The translations under genes were made by a program, and so were the position numbers. Shown here piece by piece: positions 16,724 to 26,825 of a stretch of DNA of 64,000 bases; positions within the stretch are counted from its first letter, which is position 1; each line of letters begins with the position of its first letter. This DNA comes from Streptomyces sp. ISL-66 (GTDB taxonomy: Bacteria > Actinomycetota > Actinomycetes > Streptomycetales > Streptomycetaceae): NCBI RefSeq assembly GCF_018614135.1, contig NZ_JAGGOW010000029.1, positions 1-64,000 on the forward strand. Direction: 5' to 3'. Under the pieces are notes generated by a model, which made no database searches, was not told where the DNA came from, and saw only the letters and a program-made list of their open reading frames with translations.

Positions 16724-18202
16724 ATGTCCACTGACAAGAACCGCGTCACAGCCGCCGCGATCCTTCCTCTGGTCGGCGGCCCGGACAACGTCCTCTCCAT
16801 CGCGCACTGCATGACCCGCCTGCGCATCACCCTGCGCGACCGCTCGCTGGTCCAGGACGAGGCGCTCAAGGCGGTGCCCGCCGTGATGGGCGTGGTCGAG
16901 GACGACACGTACCAGATCGTGCTGGGCCCGGGCACCGTCGCCCGCGTCACGCCCGAGTTCGAGGCCCTGGTCGAGGAGGGCCGCTCGGCGGCCCCGGCCG
17001 GTGGGGCCGTCACCGCCGATCAACTCGCCGCCCAGGGCGCGGCCATCAAGAACGCCCGGAAGGCGAAGAACTCCACCCCCGTCAAACTGTTCCTGCGCCG
17101 CATCGCGAACATCTTCGTCCCGCTGATCCCGGCCCTGATCGGCTGCGGCATCATCGCCGGCCTGAACGGCTTCATGACGAACATGGGCTGGCTGCCCGCC
17201 GTCGTACCGGCCCTCGCCGCGATGGCCACCGGCTTCATGTCCCTGATCGCCGTCTTCGTCGGCTACAACACGGCCAAGGAGTTCGGCGGCACGCCGATCC
17301 TCGGCGGCGCCGTCGCCGCGATCATCGTCTTCCCGGGCGTCACGAAGATCGACGCCTTCGGCCAGCACCTCTCCCCGGGCCAGGGCGGCGTCCTGGGCGC
17401 CCTCGCGGCGGCCCTGCTCGCCGTCCAGGTGGAGAAGTGGTGCCGCAAGTGGGTCCCGGAAGCCCTGGACGTCCTGGTCACCCCCACCCTCACGGTCCTG
17501 ATCTCCGGCCTCGTCACGATCTTCGGTCTGATGTTCGTCGCCGGTGAGGTCTCCAGCGCCATCGGTACGTTCGCCACCTGGCTCCTCGCCACCGGCGGCG
17601 CCTTCGCGGGCCTGGTCCTCGGCGGCCTCTTCCTCCCGCTGGTGATGCTGGGCCTGCACCAGGCCCTGATCCCCATCCACACCACCCTGATCGAGCAGAC
17701 CGGCTACACCGTCCTGCTCCCCATCCTCGCCATGGCGGGCGCGGGCCAGGTCGGCGCGGCCATCGCCGTCTACTACCGCCTCCCGCGCAACCGCTCGATC
17801 CGCTCCACCATCAAGTCCGCCCTCCCGGCCGGCTTCCTCGGTGTCGGCGAGCCCCTGATCTACGGCGTCTCCCTCCCCCTCGGCCGCCCCTTCATCACCG
17901 CCTGCGTCGGCGGCGCGGCGGGCGGAGCCTTCGTCGGCCTCTCCAACCAACTGGGCACCTCCTTCGGCTCCACCGCCATCGGCCCCTCGGGCTGGGCCCT
18001 GTTCCCGCTACTGGACGGCAAGTCCGGGATGGGCATGACCATCGCGATCTACGCGGGCGGCCTGGCCGTCGGCTACCTCGTCGGCTTCGCCGCCACCTAC
18101 TTCTTCGGCTTCACGCGGCAGATGCTGACCGACCTGAACCACGACCCCGAGCCGGCGGCCGCCACCGCCCCGGAACCCGCAACGGAACCGGCGCTGGCCT
18201 GA
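16724..18202 (+). CDS. PTS EIIBC component, probable MurNAc transporter
   Basis: A 492-residue phosphotransferase permease. Residues 1-85 are an EIIB domain with the phosphorylated Cys at C29 (SIAHCMTRLR). An EIIC domain with about ten membrane helices follows (GCGIIAGLNGFMTNMGW through GVGEPLIYGVSLPLGRPF, the conserved glucose-family motif). There is no EIIA domain, so a separate EIIA is needed. Its place after murR-murQ suggests import and phosphorylation of N-acetylmuramic acid (MurP-like). The specificity is inferred from context. Confidence 0.9.
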   Translation: MSTDKNRVTAAAILPLVGGPDNVLSIAHCMTRLRITLRDRSLVQDEALKAVPAVMGVVEDDTYQIVLGPGTVARVTPEFEALVEEGRSAAPAGGAVTADQLAAQGAAIKNARKAKNSTPVKLFLRRIANIFVPLIPALIGCGIIAGLNGFMTNMGWLPAVVPALAAMATGFMSLIAVFVGYNTAKEFGGTPILGGAVAAIIVFPGVTKIDAFGQHLSPGQGGVLGALAAALLAVQVEKWCRKWVPEALDVLVTPTLTVLISGLVTIFGLMFVAGEVSSAIGTFATWLLATGGAFAGLVLGGLFLPLVMLGLHQALIPIHTTLIEQTGYTVLLPILAMAGAGQVGAAIAVYYRLPRNRSIRSTIKSALPAGFLGVGEPLIYGVSLPLGRPFITACVGGAAGGAFVGLSNQLGTSFGSTAIGPSGWALFPLLDGKSGMGMTIAIYAGGLAVGYLVGFAATYFFGFTRQMLTDLNHDPEPAAATAPEPATEPALA

Positions 18203-18278
18203 CCCGGCCCACCGGCACACTCCCCACTCCGCGCTCCCCACTCCCTCTCCGACCCTCCCGCTGCCCCACGCTCCCGTC

Positions 18279-18308
18279 CCCAACGCCCTGCTCAGGCAGG
18301 GCGTTGGG
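18279..18308 (+). terminator. mur operon terminator
   Basis: Perfect 12-bp stem CCCAACGCCCTG (18279-18290) with its complement at 18297-18308 and a 6-base loop, 77 bp after the PTS stop. Confidence 0.85.
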
Positions 18309-18339
18309 CTCAGGCAAGACCTTCGGCATACTCGCGGGC

Positions 18340-18849
18340 ATGGAGATCCCCCCTGAAGCCGAAGCCGTCGTCCCCTGCTTCTCCTGCAACCGGGGCCTCC
18401 TCACCGGCCCGGCGGTGCCCGAACGGCCGGACCGCAGCCACGGTTTCGACGGCGAGAGCCCCACGGCCAAGGCGCTCCTGTCCCTGTTCCGCGCCTGCGA
18501 GGAGATACCGGCGGTCGTTCCGTCCGGGCGGACGAGCGCGCTCCCCCAGCCGGTACTCGGCCTCCCCGGCGCCAAGGGCCTCCACCTGCGCCCCTGGGAG
18601 CCCGACGACGCCCCCTCGCTGATCTCGGCCGACCTCGACCCGGACATCCGACACTGGAACCGTACGGACCGGTTCACCTCGGCCGAGGCCCAGAAGCGGA
18701 TCGCGCGCTACCACTCCGCCGCCAACCCGGCCTCCTGCCGCGTGGCGACGAAGGCCGGCTACCCCCTGGAAGGCACCATGCGCGGCGCCCTCCTCCACGT
18801 GGACGGCTGGCACGACGAACACCTCCACGCCCGCCTGCGTACGGACTGA
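18340..18849 (+). pseudogene. GNAT acetyltransferase with internal deletion
   Basis: The 169-codon frame has a GNAT start (GLHLRPWEPDDAPSLISADLDPDIRHWN) and a GNAT end (ANPASCRVATKAGYPLEGTMRGALLHVDGWHD). The middle is missing: residue 127 or so (ARYHS) jumps straight to ANPASCRVA. About 70-80 residues that carry the acetyl-CoA motif (Arg/Gln-xx-Gly-x-Gly/Ala) and the central strands are absent, without a frameshift. The product could not bind acetyl-CoA in the normal way. An unrelated-looking 85-residue N-terminal part (EIPPEAEAVVPCFSCNRGLLTG) may be another domain or junk. Best read as a decayed gene. Confidence 0.75.
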
Positions 18850-18967
18850 CCCGGCGGCGCGCTCTGCCACGCACCCGGCACGGACCCCCGCCAGCCCCCC
18901 GAAGCGCGGCTCATCGCCCCATCCCCGTACGGCGGCCGTCGCCGCCGACCGACCAGCACCGTCCAGG

Positions 18968-19696
18968 TCAGTTCGAACGCTGGGCGATGAGTAGACCCAA
19001 ACCGTCCAGGATCCGCTGTAGGCCGAACTCGAATCCCTGGTCCTGCCCGCCGTGCTGGGTCACCGAGGCCAACGCGGCAGTCAGAGCGGGGTAGTGCTCG
19101 CCGTGCGTCTGCATCAGTTCCCCGAGGGTGACGATGAGTTGCGCTTCGGGGTTGCCCGCCGGACCTGCCGCGCGGGCCTGCTGTACGGCTCCCCTCACGT
19201 GGCCGGACAGCAGGACGACCGCGTCCAGCCGTTCGGCGCCCGAGAAGCCCGTGCCGTCCAGTGCGGCGAGGGCCTGCTCCATCCAGGCAAGCTCCCCGGG
19301 GCCCAGGATCCTCTGGCCGACGGTTGCGTCCAGCAGCCATGGGTGCTGCTGGAAGACACCGACCAGTCGGCAGGCCCAGTCGCTGAGTTGCTCGCGCCAC
19401 CCACAGCGCGGTCCGTCCGGCGGTGGTGCCTCGCCGATCGCGGCCTCCACCATCAACGCGACCAGCTCGGCCTTGCCGGGCACGTACCGGTAGAGCGCCA
19501 TCTTGGTGACGCCCAGCAGCCCGGCAACCCGCTGCATCGACACAGCGGCCAGCCCCTCCGCTTCTGCGATCTCGATGCCGGCCCGCGCGATCCGGTCCAG
19601 GCTGAGTGCGGGCTTGGGCCCCCGTGAGGGCTTCGGGTGCGGGCCCCAGAGCAGCCGTACGGCCTCGCTCCGCTCGCTGCTCACTTCTCCGCTCAC
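18968..19696 (-). CDS. TetR-family repressor
   Basis: About 242 residues. The helix-turn-helix is IEIAEAEGLAAVSMQRVAGLLGVTKMALYRYVPGKAELV, followed by the C-terminal ligand domain usual for tetracycline-repressor-like proteins (TetR_C). The start is placed at a GTG (19696; a second lies at 19684), because the sequence further upstream runs through the operator dyad. It is divergent from a flavin monooxygenase, the usual arrangement for TetR repressors of such genes. The shared inverted repeat at 19743-19793 is the likely operator. The inducer is probably a substrate of the monooxygenase. Confidence 0.85.
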   Translation of the reverse strand: MSGEVSSERSEAVRLLWGPHPKPSRGPKPALSLDRIARAGIEIAEAEGLAAVSMQRVAGLLGVTKMALYRYVPGKAELVALMVEAAIGEAPPPDGPRCGWREQLSDWACRLVGVFQQHPWLLDATVGQRILGPGELAWMEQALAALDGTGFSGAERLDAVVLLSGHVRGAVQQARAAGPAGNPEAQLIVTLGELMQTHGEHYPALTAALASVTQHGGQDQGFEFGLQRILDGLGLLIAQRSN

Positions 19697-19742
19697 TTCT
19701 CGCTCACTTCTCCGCTCCCATCTGCGGGGTTGCCAACCACCA

Positions 19743-19793
19743 AAACTGTGTCTACCGTACACATTAATAATCAGTATCCGGTGGACACAGTTT
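19743..19793. promoter_or_regulatory. Paired operator between tetR and monooxygenase
   Basis: Two 14-bp arms, AAACTGTGTCTACC (19743-19756) and GGTGGACACAGTTT (19780-19793), are inverted with one mismatch and separated by 23 bp. Each arm also forms a small local palindrome (TGTGT-N7-ACACA at 19748-19764; CACAG-TTT-CTGTG at 19786-19798). This fits two TetR dimer sites. Confidence 0.7.
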
Positions 19794-19811
19794 CTGTGAG
19801 GAGTGGTCTCC

Positions 19812-21014
19812 CTGAGCAAGAACGTCCTCATCTCCGGTGCCAGCATCGCCGGTCCGGCCCTGGCCTACTGGCTGGGCCGCTACGGGTTCCAGCCCACCGT
19901 GGTCGAGCTGGCGCCGACCTTGCGCGACGGCGGCCAAGCCGTCGACTTCCGCGGAGAAACGCACCTCACCGTGCTGGAGCGCATGGGTGTGCTCACGGAG
20001 CTTCGCCGCATGCAAACCGGCGGCAGCCCCATCCGCTTCGTCGATGAACACGGCCGGCCCCTTCTCCACCTGCCTGCCGAGTTCGCCGGCGGCGACGTCG
20101 AGGTACTCCGCGGCGATTTGGCCCGGGTGCTCTACGAGCGCAGTCGCCCGCACACCGAATACCTCTTCGGCGACTCGATCACCAGCCTCACCGAGACTGC
20201 CGGAGGTGTACAGGTCACCTTCCGGCACAGCGCACCACGCGAGTTCGACCTCGTGATCGGTGCGGACGGACTGCACTCCAACGTGCGCCGACTCGCCTTC
20301 GGCCCCGAGGAGAGCTTCGTCCGCCATCTCGGCTACTACGCAGCCACCTGGCAGCTCCCCAACGACCTGGGCTTCGGGCGGGGCTCGGTGGGCTACAACA
20401 CGCCGGGCCGACTCGCCAGCGTCGGCGGCGATCACCGGGACGCCGCGAAGGCCCGCGCCTTCTTCGTCTTCGCCGCGCCCCAGGCCACGTACGACCGCCA
20501 TGACCTGGAGCAACAGAAGGCGTTGATCGTCACGGCATTCGGCGGGCTCGGCTGGGAGGTGCCACGACTCCTCGACTCCCTGCACCGGGCCCCGGAGCTG
20601 TACTTCGACTCGATCAGCCGGGCCGACGTGCCCACATGGTCCGTGGGGCGCATCGGCCTCGTCGGGGACGCCGCCTGCGGCGCGACGATCGGCGGCATGG
20701 GCACCGGAACCGGCGTGGTGGCCGCCTATGTACTGGCCGGCGAACTCGCGCTGGCCAACGACGGCCACCGTGCGGCCTTCAGCCGGTACGAGAACGCGAT
20801 GCGCGGCTACGCCCAGGGCTGCCAGAAGGGCGGCAGCCGCACCGGCAAGTTCCTCGCCCCGGCCACCACGATCGGCCTCCACATCCGAAACGGCCTCCTG
20901 AGCAGGCGCCCCCTCCTGAACTGGATGCTCAAGGAAGGGCAGAAGACCAGCAGCATCGACCTGCCCGACTACGAGTCTCAGCTCAGCCGGCTCAGCAAGC
21001 GTCCCGGCCGATAA
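19812..21014 (+). CDS. FAD-dependent monooxygenase
   Basis: A 400-residue flavoprotein of the aromatic hydroxylase class (TetX/p-hydroxybenzoate-hydroxylase-like). The nucleotide-binding start is NVLISGASIAGPALAYWL, the DG motif is LVIGADGLHSNVRR, and GLVGDAACGATIGGMGTGTG binds the FAD ribitol. The sequence before the first helix favours a CTG start at 19812, placed 8 bases after a perfect GAGGAG (19798-19803). The GTG at 19803 overlaps that ribosome site and is unlikely to be used. Divergent TetR control suggests a detoxifying or tailoring hydroxylation; the substrate is unknown. Confidence 0.85.
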   Translation: MSKNVLISGASIAGPALAYWLGRYGFQPTVVELAPTLRDGGQAVDFRGETHLTVLERMGVLTELRRMQTGGSPIRFVDEHGRPLLHLPAEFAGGDVEVLRGDLARVLYERSRPHTEYLFGDSITSLTETAGGVQVTFRHSAPREFDLVIGADGLHSNVRRLAFGPEESFVRHLGYYAATWQLPNDLGFGRGSVGYNTPGRLASVGGDHRDAAKARAFFVFAAPQATYDRHDLEQQKALIVTAFGGLGWEVPRLLDSLHRAPELYFDSISRADVPTWSVGRIGLVGDAACGATIGGMGTGTGVVAAYVLAGELALANDGHRAAFSRYENAMRGYAQGCQKGGSRTGKFLAPATTIGLHIRNGLLSRRPLLNWMLKEGQKTSSIDLPDYESQLSRLSKRPGR

Positions 21015-21021
21015 TCCAACT

Positions 21022-21471
21022 GTGGACATATCCGATGAAGGACAGCCGCTCGATCCCGCCTGGCTTGAGATCAACAACAACGTGTGTGGCGGCCTGGCAG
21101 GGGCCCCGAGTGCCTCGTTGGTGGCCGAGCGGTTCATCGGGGTCGGCTGGAGTTCCAGGTCGGCTTCGTGGGAGTCGTATGAAGTCGAGACCGGCTGGTG
21201 TCGCCTCGAGGTCGATCCGACCGAGGGTGACACGCTTCTGAACGGAGTCGTCGATCCTCAGCGGTTCGAGGATCTGGCAGCGCTACTGACCCGGTTCGGC
21301 ATGCCGTTCAGCCTTGAACTCTATGACGAGGACGGGGAACTGCTACGGGAGATCGAAGCTGGAACCCCGTCAGCGCCTCAGGACGCAGCTCCTAAGCCCC
21401 TCAGCCGGCTGCTCGCTCTGCCTGGGCTTTGGTCGCGGCGAGGCGGTAGGACTCGGTTCCCGTCCGGATGA
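21022..21471 (+). CDS. Hypothetical protein with an aberrant 3' end
   Basis: 149 codons from GTG 21022, 7 bp after the monooxygenase stop. Residues 1-117 look like a genuine acidic alpha/beta protein (PAWLEINNNVCGGLAGAPSASLVAERFIGVGW, RFEDLAALLTRFGMPFSLELYDEDGELLREIE). The last 25-30 residues are read antisense through an IS-like remnant (21401-21499), so the original C-terminus was probably lost. The first part has the look of small immunity-type proteins, but I do not recognise the family. Confidence 0.5.
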   Translation: MDISDEGQPLDPAWLEINNNVCGGLAGAPSASLVAERFIGVGWSSRSASWESYEVETGWCRLEVDPTEGDTLLNGVVDPQRFEDLAALLTRFGMPFSLELYDEDGELLREIEAGTPSAPQDAAPKPLSRLLALPGLWSRRGGRTRFPSG

Positions 21472-21499
21472 CGTTGCCGCCGAAGGTGAACCGGTCGAC
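21401..21499 (-). pseudogene. C-terminal fragment of an IS-type protein
   Basis: On the reverse strand a 32-codon frame ends at 21401 (TGA) and reads VDRFTFGGNVIRTGTESYRL then AATKAQAERAAG. It looks like the end of a transposon-associated ATPase or transposase, though I cannot name the family with certainty. No start or upstream part remains. Confidence 0.4.
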
Positions 21500-21677
21500 G
21501 GGTCACCGGCCTCTGATCAGATCACCCCAGCGCGTTAACTTCACGCTATGGAGTCGATACGCTCGGTCATATGCCACTAGCGTGTGCCGCAGCCGTAGCC
21601 GAACGGAGTCACACATGGCGCTTCAGACGGTCCGCCACAAGGCGCAGAGGGCAGTATGGAGTCGAGGAGGCGACCCC

Positions 21678-22256
21678 ATGACCGCTAGCTCCGCCAAGCG
21701 CCCGCAGATGGCCCTCGATGACTTCGAAGAACTTGAGCGCGGCGCTCCCGAGACCGTGACGCTCGAATTCATCGCGGGAAAGCTAGAGGTCAAGCCTGTG
21801 CCTGACGGCGACCACGCAGAGATCGCCATGTGGCTGCTTCTGCAGTGCATGCAACAGCGCCCCGATCTGGCGCTGTACCCGGAACAAGGGTTGGTGGTCG
21901 AGCGATACCGCGCCGGCCGCGCCCGCCCGGACGGATCGCTGGCCCCTCGTGGCACATTCGCGGGCAAGGGCGAATGGGCGGACCCCGCCCATGTCCTGAT
22001 GGTCGCCGAGGTGACCTCCCACGACTCCGACACGGACAGCCGGGACCGTAACGAGAAGCGGGAGGCTTACGCCGCCGCCGGGATCCCGATCTATCTCCTC
22101 ATCGACCGGGACCGCCACACCCTGACCGTCTACAGCGAGCCCGAGGAGGGGCGGTACGTCCAGGACCCGGCCTTCGCTTACGGCGAGACCGTGGAGATCC
22201 CCGCCCCCGTCGGCATCAGTCTCGACACTGAAGCCCTGAAGGACTTCGCCGAGTAG
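21678..22256 (+). CDS. Uma2-family putative nuclease (DUF820)
   Basis: A 192-residue protein. The pattern is that of Uma2 proteins with a PD-(D/E)XK fold: LEFIAGKLEVKPVPDGDHAEIAMWL, then ARPDGSLAP, then HVLMVAEVTSHDSDTDSRDRNEKREAYAAAGIPIYLLIDRD. The Asp (RPD), the Glu (AEV) and the later Lys are in the expected order. ATG 21678 follows a GAGGAGG site by about 8 bases. Such genes are very numerous in Streptomyces and cyanobacteria and their role is unsettled. The neighbouring fragments suggest an acquired or eroding region. Confidence 0.85.
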   Translation: MTASSAKRPQMALDDFEELERGAPETVTLEFIAGKLEVKPVPDGDHAEIAMWLLLQCMQQRPDLALYPEQGLVVERYRAGRARPDGSLAPRGTFAGKGEWADPAHVLMVAEVTSHDSDTDSRDRNEKREAYAAAGIPIYLLIDRDRHTLTVYSEPEEGRYVQDPAFAYGETVEIPAPVGISLDTEALKDFAE

Positions 22257-22258
22257 GC

Positions 22259-22438
22259 AAGATCAACGCGGCGATCACCATCGAAGCGGGCCACACGCCC
22301 CACAACAACACCGACCAGTGGGTGACCGTCTACGAGGGCGCCGACTGCGAGGGCCCGACCTGGAAGCTGCGCCCCCACGGCAAGCCGGCCACGGAACACC
22401 TCAAGGTCCGCTCGGTGTACTTCCACGGCCCGAACTGA
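22259..22438 (+). pseudogene. 3' fragment of an unrecognised gene
   Basis: A 59-codon tail in a different frame from the Uma2 gene, ending at TGA 22436. It reads AITIEAGHTPHNNTDQWVTV then YEGADCEGPTWKLRP and so on, as in a small secreted beta-rich protein. There is no start codon or ribosome site; the frame emerges from within the Uma2 3' end. It is probably the remnant left by an insertion or deletion event. Confidence 0.5.
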
Positions 22439-22471
22439 CCCGCTGCCCGCTCCGGCCCACCACGGCGGGGC

Positions 22472-22560
22472 CGGAGCGGGCGGAACGCACGGAGCGGGCG
22501 GAGCGGGCGGAGCGGGCGGAGCGGGCGGAGCACGTGGAGCGGCCGGAGCGCACGGAGCGG
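22472..22560 (+). repeat. 9-bp minisatellite (gagcgggcg)
   Basis: Degenerate tandem copies of gagcgggcg, with four exact units near 22492-22530. The whole interval 22439-22646 holds this repeat and no gene. Confidence 0.9.
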
Positions 22561-22646
22561 GCCGCCACCCACTCGTCGCGACGGTCGGCCAAGCCCCCCA
22601 CCCCCCACCCCGCACCCCCCACCAACCGGTCCCCGCCGCCGGCCCC

Positions 22647-23384
22647 CTACCGCCGGTACACCCGCAGTTGGGAGACCTCGTAGGACATCGCGGTGACCCC
22701 GGCGTCCGGCGCCGGGTGGTACCGGCCCGCCGAGACCGAGAGGTTGACGATGAGGTACGCGCGCCACGCGCGGCCGACCCCCTTCCCGTCGCCGAACACG
22801 CGGGCGCCGTTGACCCACCAGACGACCGAGTTCCGCCCGAACTCCACCTTCAGGTCCACCCAGGCGCCGGGCCGCACCGACGGGTCCCGGTGGTAGCGGT
22901 GAGCCTCCCGGACGTGGTTGGACAGTTCGAGGAGGTCCGGGTTGTCGGGGTGGTACTCGAAGACGTCGATCTCCTGGCCGCCGTCCCGCCAGGTCCAGAT
23001 CGCCGGCCAGGCCCCCAGCTCCCCCGGCAGCCGCACCCTCGCCTCCAGCACGTCCCCGGTGCGCACCATGAAGTCCTCGTCACTGCCCTCCGTGGTGAGC
23101 AGCCCGCTGTCCCAGTTCCCGTCCGTCCGCAGGGTCGCGCGGAAGACTCCTTCGCGGCTGTAGGAGGGGTCGGGGACGAGGTGGTCGAGCTTGTTGTCGC
23201 CCGGGTTGACCGGGCCGCCGTCGGGATACGCCCAGGAGCGTCCGGCGACCCACTGGGCGGGGGAGGTGAAGTCCGCGGTGAAGACGGGTGCGCGGCGCGG
23301 CGTGAAGCCCACCGCGCCGGCACCGCCCCTCGGGGCGAGCCTGCTTGCCAGTCGCCGCAGCCATCCGGCCATGTCCCTGTCCAT
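22647..23384 (-). CDS. Glycoside hydrolase family 16 protein
   Basis: A 245-residue protein. The GH16 active-site motif E-I-D-V-F-E (in GGQEIDVFEYH) is intact, so the nucleophile and acid/base Glu are both present. WPAIWTWRDG before it and WVDLKVEFGRNSVVWWVNGARV after it fit the beta-jelly-roll of beta-glucan hydrolases. No clear signal peptide is seen (MDRDMAGWLRRLASRLAPRGGAG), which is odd for an enzyme acting on extracellular glucan. The protein may be exported another way, or the start may be further upstream. Reverse strand, convergent with the eroded region. Confidence 0.85.
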   Translation of the reverse strand: MDRDMAGWLRRLASRLAPRGGAGAVGFTPRRAPVFTADFTSPAQWVAGRSWAYPDGGPVNPGDNKLDHLVPDPSYSREGVFRATLRTDGNWDSGLLTTEGSDEDFMVRTGDVLEARVRLPGELGAWPAIWTWRDGGQEIDVFEYHPDNPDLLELSNHVREAHRYHRDPSVRPGAWVDLKVEFGRNSVVWWVNGARVFGDGKGVGRAWRAYLIVNLSVSAGRYHPAPDAGVTAMSYEVSQLRVYRR

Positions 23385-23573
23385 GGGTGCGGTCTGCCCA
23401 TCCGGGCGGGGACGCACACCCGAATCCTCGCCAAGAGTAATCAGATGAATTCGCTGCGCGACTGACGGTGAGCCCCCTGCGGGACCGCCCTGCAGTACGG
23501 CCGTGCGGGCCGCCCCTGCGGATCGGTCCTGCGGATCGGCCCCGCCGACCGTCCCCGCGGCCGCCGTCCTACG

Positions 23574-24182
23574 TCACGCCCGTGCGGTCCGCGCCGCCTC
23601 GGCGAACGCGCGGATCAGCTCCGGGGACTTCACCCCGCGCTCCCGCTCCACCCCGCTGGACACGTCCACGCCCCAGGCCCCGGTGGCCTCGAGGGCCTCC
23701 CGCACGTTGGCCGGCGTCAGCCCGCCCGCCAGCAGCCACCGGCCGGCCGGCGCCACGAACTCCTCCGAGGCCCAGTTCCACGGCTTGCCGGAGCCCGGGT
23801 CGGGGGCGTCGATCAGCAGCAGGTCCTCCCCGTGGTCGCCGCAGCGCCGTACGTGCCGGGCGGTGGCGCGCAGCAGCGTCCGGCCCTCGGCGCGCAGCGC
23901 CGCGAAGTCCTCGGGGCCCTCCTCGCCGTGCAGCTGGACGCCGCGCACCCCGCTCTCCTCGACGAAGCGCCGCACCTCCTCCACGGGCTGGCCGCGGAAC
24001 ACCCCGACGGTGAGCACCCCGTCCGGCACCGCTGCGATCAGCTGCCGGGCGGTGGCCGCGTCGACGGTGCGCGGGCTCCCGGGAGCGAAGACGAACCCGA
24101 CGGCATCGGCCCCGGCCGCCACGGCCGCCTCGACGTCGCGCGCGTCCCGCAGCCCGCAGATCTTGATGAACGGCTCAGTCAT
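23574..24182 (-). CDS. trpF: Phosphoribosylanthranilate isomerase
   Basis: A 202-residue TIM-barrel enzyme for the third step of tryptophan synthesis (PRA to CdRP). Signatures are KICGLRDARDVEAAVAAGAD with the catalytic Cys at about residue 9, GVQLHGEEGPEDF near 86 with the conserved Asp region, LLAGGLTPANV near 152 and WGVDVSSGVERERGVKSPE near 169. It stands alone here, not in a trp operon. The start is ATG 24182 (MTEPFIKICG); a GTG two codons upstream is possible. Confidence 0.93.
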   Translation of the reverse strand: MTEPFIKICGLRDARDVEAAVAAGADAVGFVFAPGSPRTVDAATARQLIAAVPDGVLTVGVFRGQPVEEVRRFVEESGVRGVQLHGEEGPEDFAALRAEGRTLLRATARHVRRCGDHGEDLLLIDAPDPGSGKPWNWASEEFVAPAGRWLLAGGLTPANVREALEATGAWGVDVSSGVERERGVKSPELIRAFAEAARTARA

Positions 24183-24357
24183 ACCCACAGTGAACCAAAT
24201 CCGGCCGACGCGGGGCGATGCGTCCCATGGTCCGGGCAGGGCGGGTCCGGGGGCGGGTCCGGGCAAGGCGGGTCCGGGCAAGGCGGCCCGTCCGCGGTGG
24301 ATACCCCGCCCGTACGACGGATCCGTACGGCGAGACCCCCGGGCCGGTGAAACGCCC

Positions 24358-24396
24358 GAGGGCGGCACCCCTTCGTGGTGAAGGGGTGCCGCCCTC
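24358..24396 (-). terminator. groEL terminator
   Basis: Perfect 16-bp stem, GAGGGCGGCACCCCTT at 24358-24373 and its complement at 24381-24396, with a 7-base loop. It lies between the groEL stop and trpF. Confidence 0.9.
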
Positions 24397-24444
24397 GGTG
24401 CGTGAAGAACAGCCGATCAGCTTCGGGCCGGAGCCCGGGGCGGA

Positions 24445-26196
<1,752 letters not shown>

Positions 26197-26223
26197 TCAG
26201 CACTCTCACCCGGAGAGTGCTAA
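26197..26223. promoter_or_regulatory. CIRCE element 1 (HrcA operator)
   Basis: TCAGCACTC, 9 bases, then GAGTGCTAA: the HrcA operator with one change in the left arm. It covers the predicted groEL transcription start. Confidence 0.9.
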
Positions 26224-26229
26224 CGCCAA

Positions 26230-26259
26230 TGATTAGCACTCGGCACCCCCGAGTGCAAG
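26230..26259 (-). promoter_or_regulatory. groEL promoter with CIRCE element 2
   Basis: TTAGCACTC, 9 bases, then GAGTGCAAG (26233-26259) is a second CIRCE. On the reverse strand TTGCAC (26258-26253), a 17-base spacer and TAATCA (26235-26230) form the promoter, so bound HrcA would block RNA polymerase directly. Confidence 0.85.
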
Positions 26260-26321
26260 CGGCTTCGAGCAACCCGCCACGAAGACCCGGGCGCCGCAAG
26301 GGTCCGGAGCAGCCACGACGC

Positions 26322-26363
26322 ACGAGGGGCCCGCATCCCGTGTCCAGGATGTGGGCCCCTCGT
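26322..26363 (-). terminator. Cold-shock gene terminator
   Basis: 17-bp stem (26322-26338 with 26347-26363, one G-T pair) and an 8-base loop, 34 bp after the stop of the cold-shock gene. Confidence 0.85.
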
Positions 26364-26396
26364 ATACGTGCGTGTCGGTGGTCGATCGCGCCCGGA

Positions 26397-26603
26397 CTAG
26401 CCGACGGCGAGCTTGACCATGTCCGCCTGCGGACCCTTCTGGCCCTGCGAGATCTCGAACTCGACCCGCTGACCCTCTTCAAGGGTGCGGTACCCGTCCA
26501 TCTGGATGGCGCTGTAGTGGACGAACACATCCGCACCACCGTCGACCGCGATGAAGCCGTAGCCCTTCTCCGCGTTGAACCACTTGACGGTGCCCTGAGC
26601 CAT
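26397..26603 (-). CDS. Cold-shock protein (CspA family)
   Basis: A 68-residue single OB-fold RNA/DNA chaperone. RNP1 is KGYGFIAV near residues 14-21 and RNP2 is VFVHYSAI near 27-34; the start is [17 protein letters not shown]. An AGGGGAG ribosome site lies 7 bases before the ATG. The leader is long (over 200 bases to the best promoter), as is usual for cold-shock genes controlled by message structure. The location beside groEL matches the Streptomyces scoF-type gene. Confidence 0.95.
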   Translation of the reverse strand: MAQGTVKWFNAEKGYGFIAVDGGADVFVHYSAIQMDGYRTLEEGQRVEFEISQGQKGPQADMVKLAVG

Positions 26604-26825
26604 GCCTAACTCCCCTATTACTGGCCCTTGCGCAGGACCGCACTTCGCGGTCCCGGGTCAGAACTTGCGCCGGAACGCCTCGACCGGGGCTGAATGTATC
26701 CGCACCGCTGCTGTCTGCAACAGGTCATTCCGACGAGAATTCTGGACACGCCAAAACATTGAAATAGGGTGAAAACCAGGAATATTCCAGGGCAACTCGG
26801 GCCGGACAAACCGCACCAACGACCC

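Noticed and set aside
16673-17950. Long reverse frame opposite the PTS gene
   Set aside because: Rich in Gly, Asp and Arg with no domain pattern. The PTS gene on the + strand explains the coding bias.
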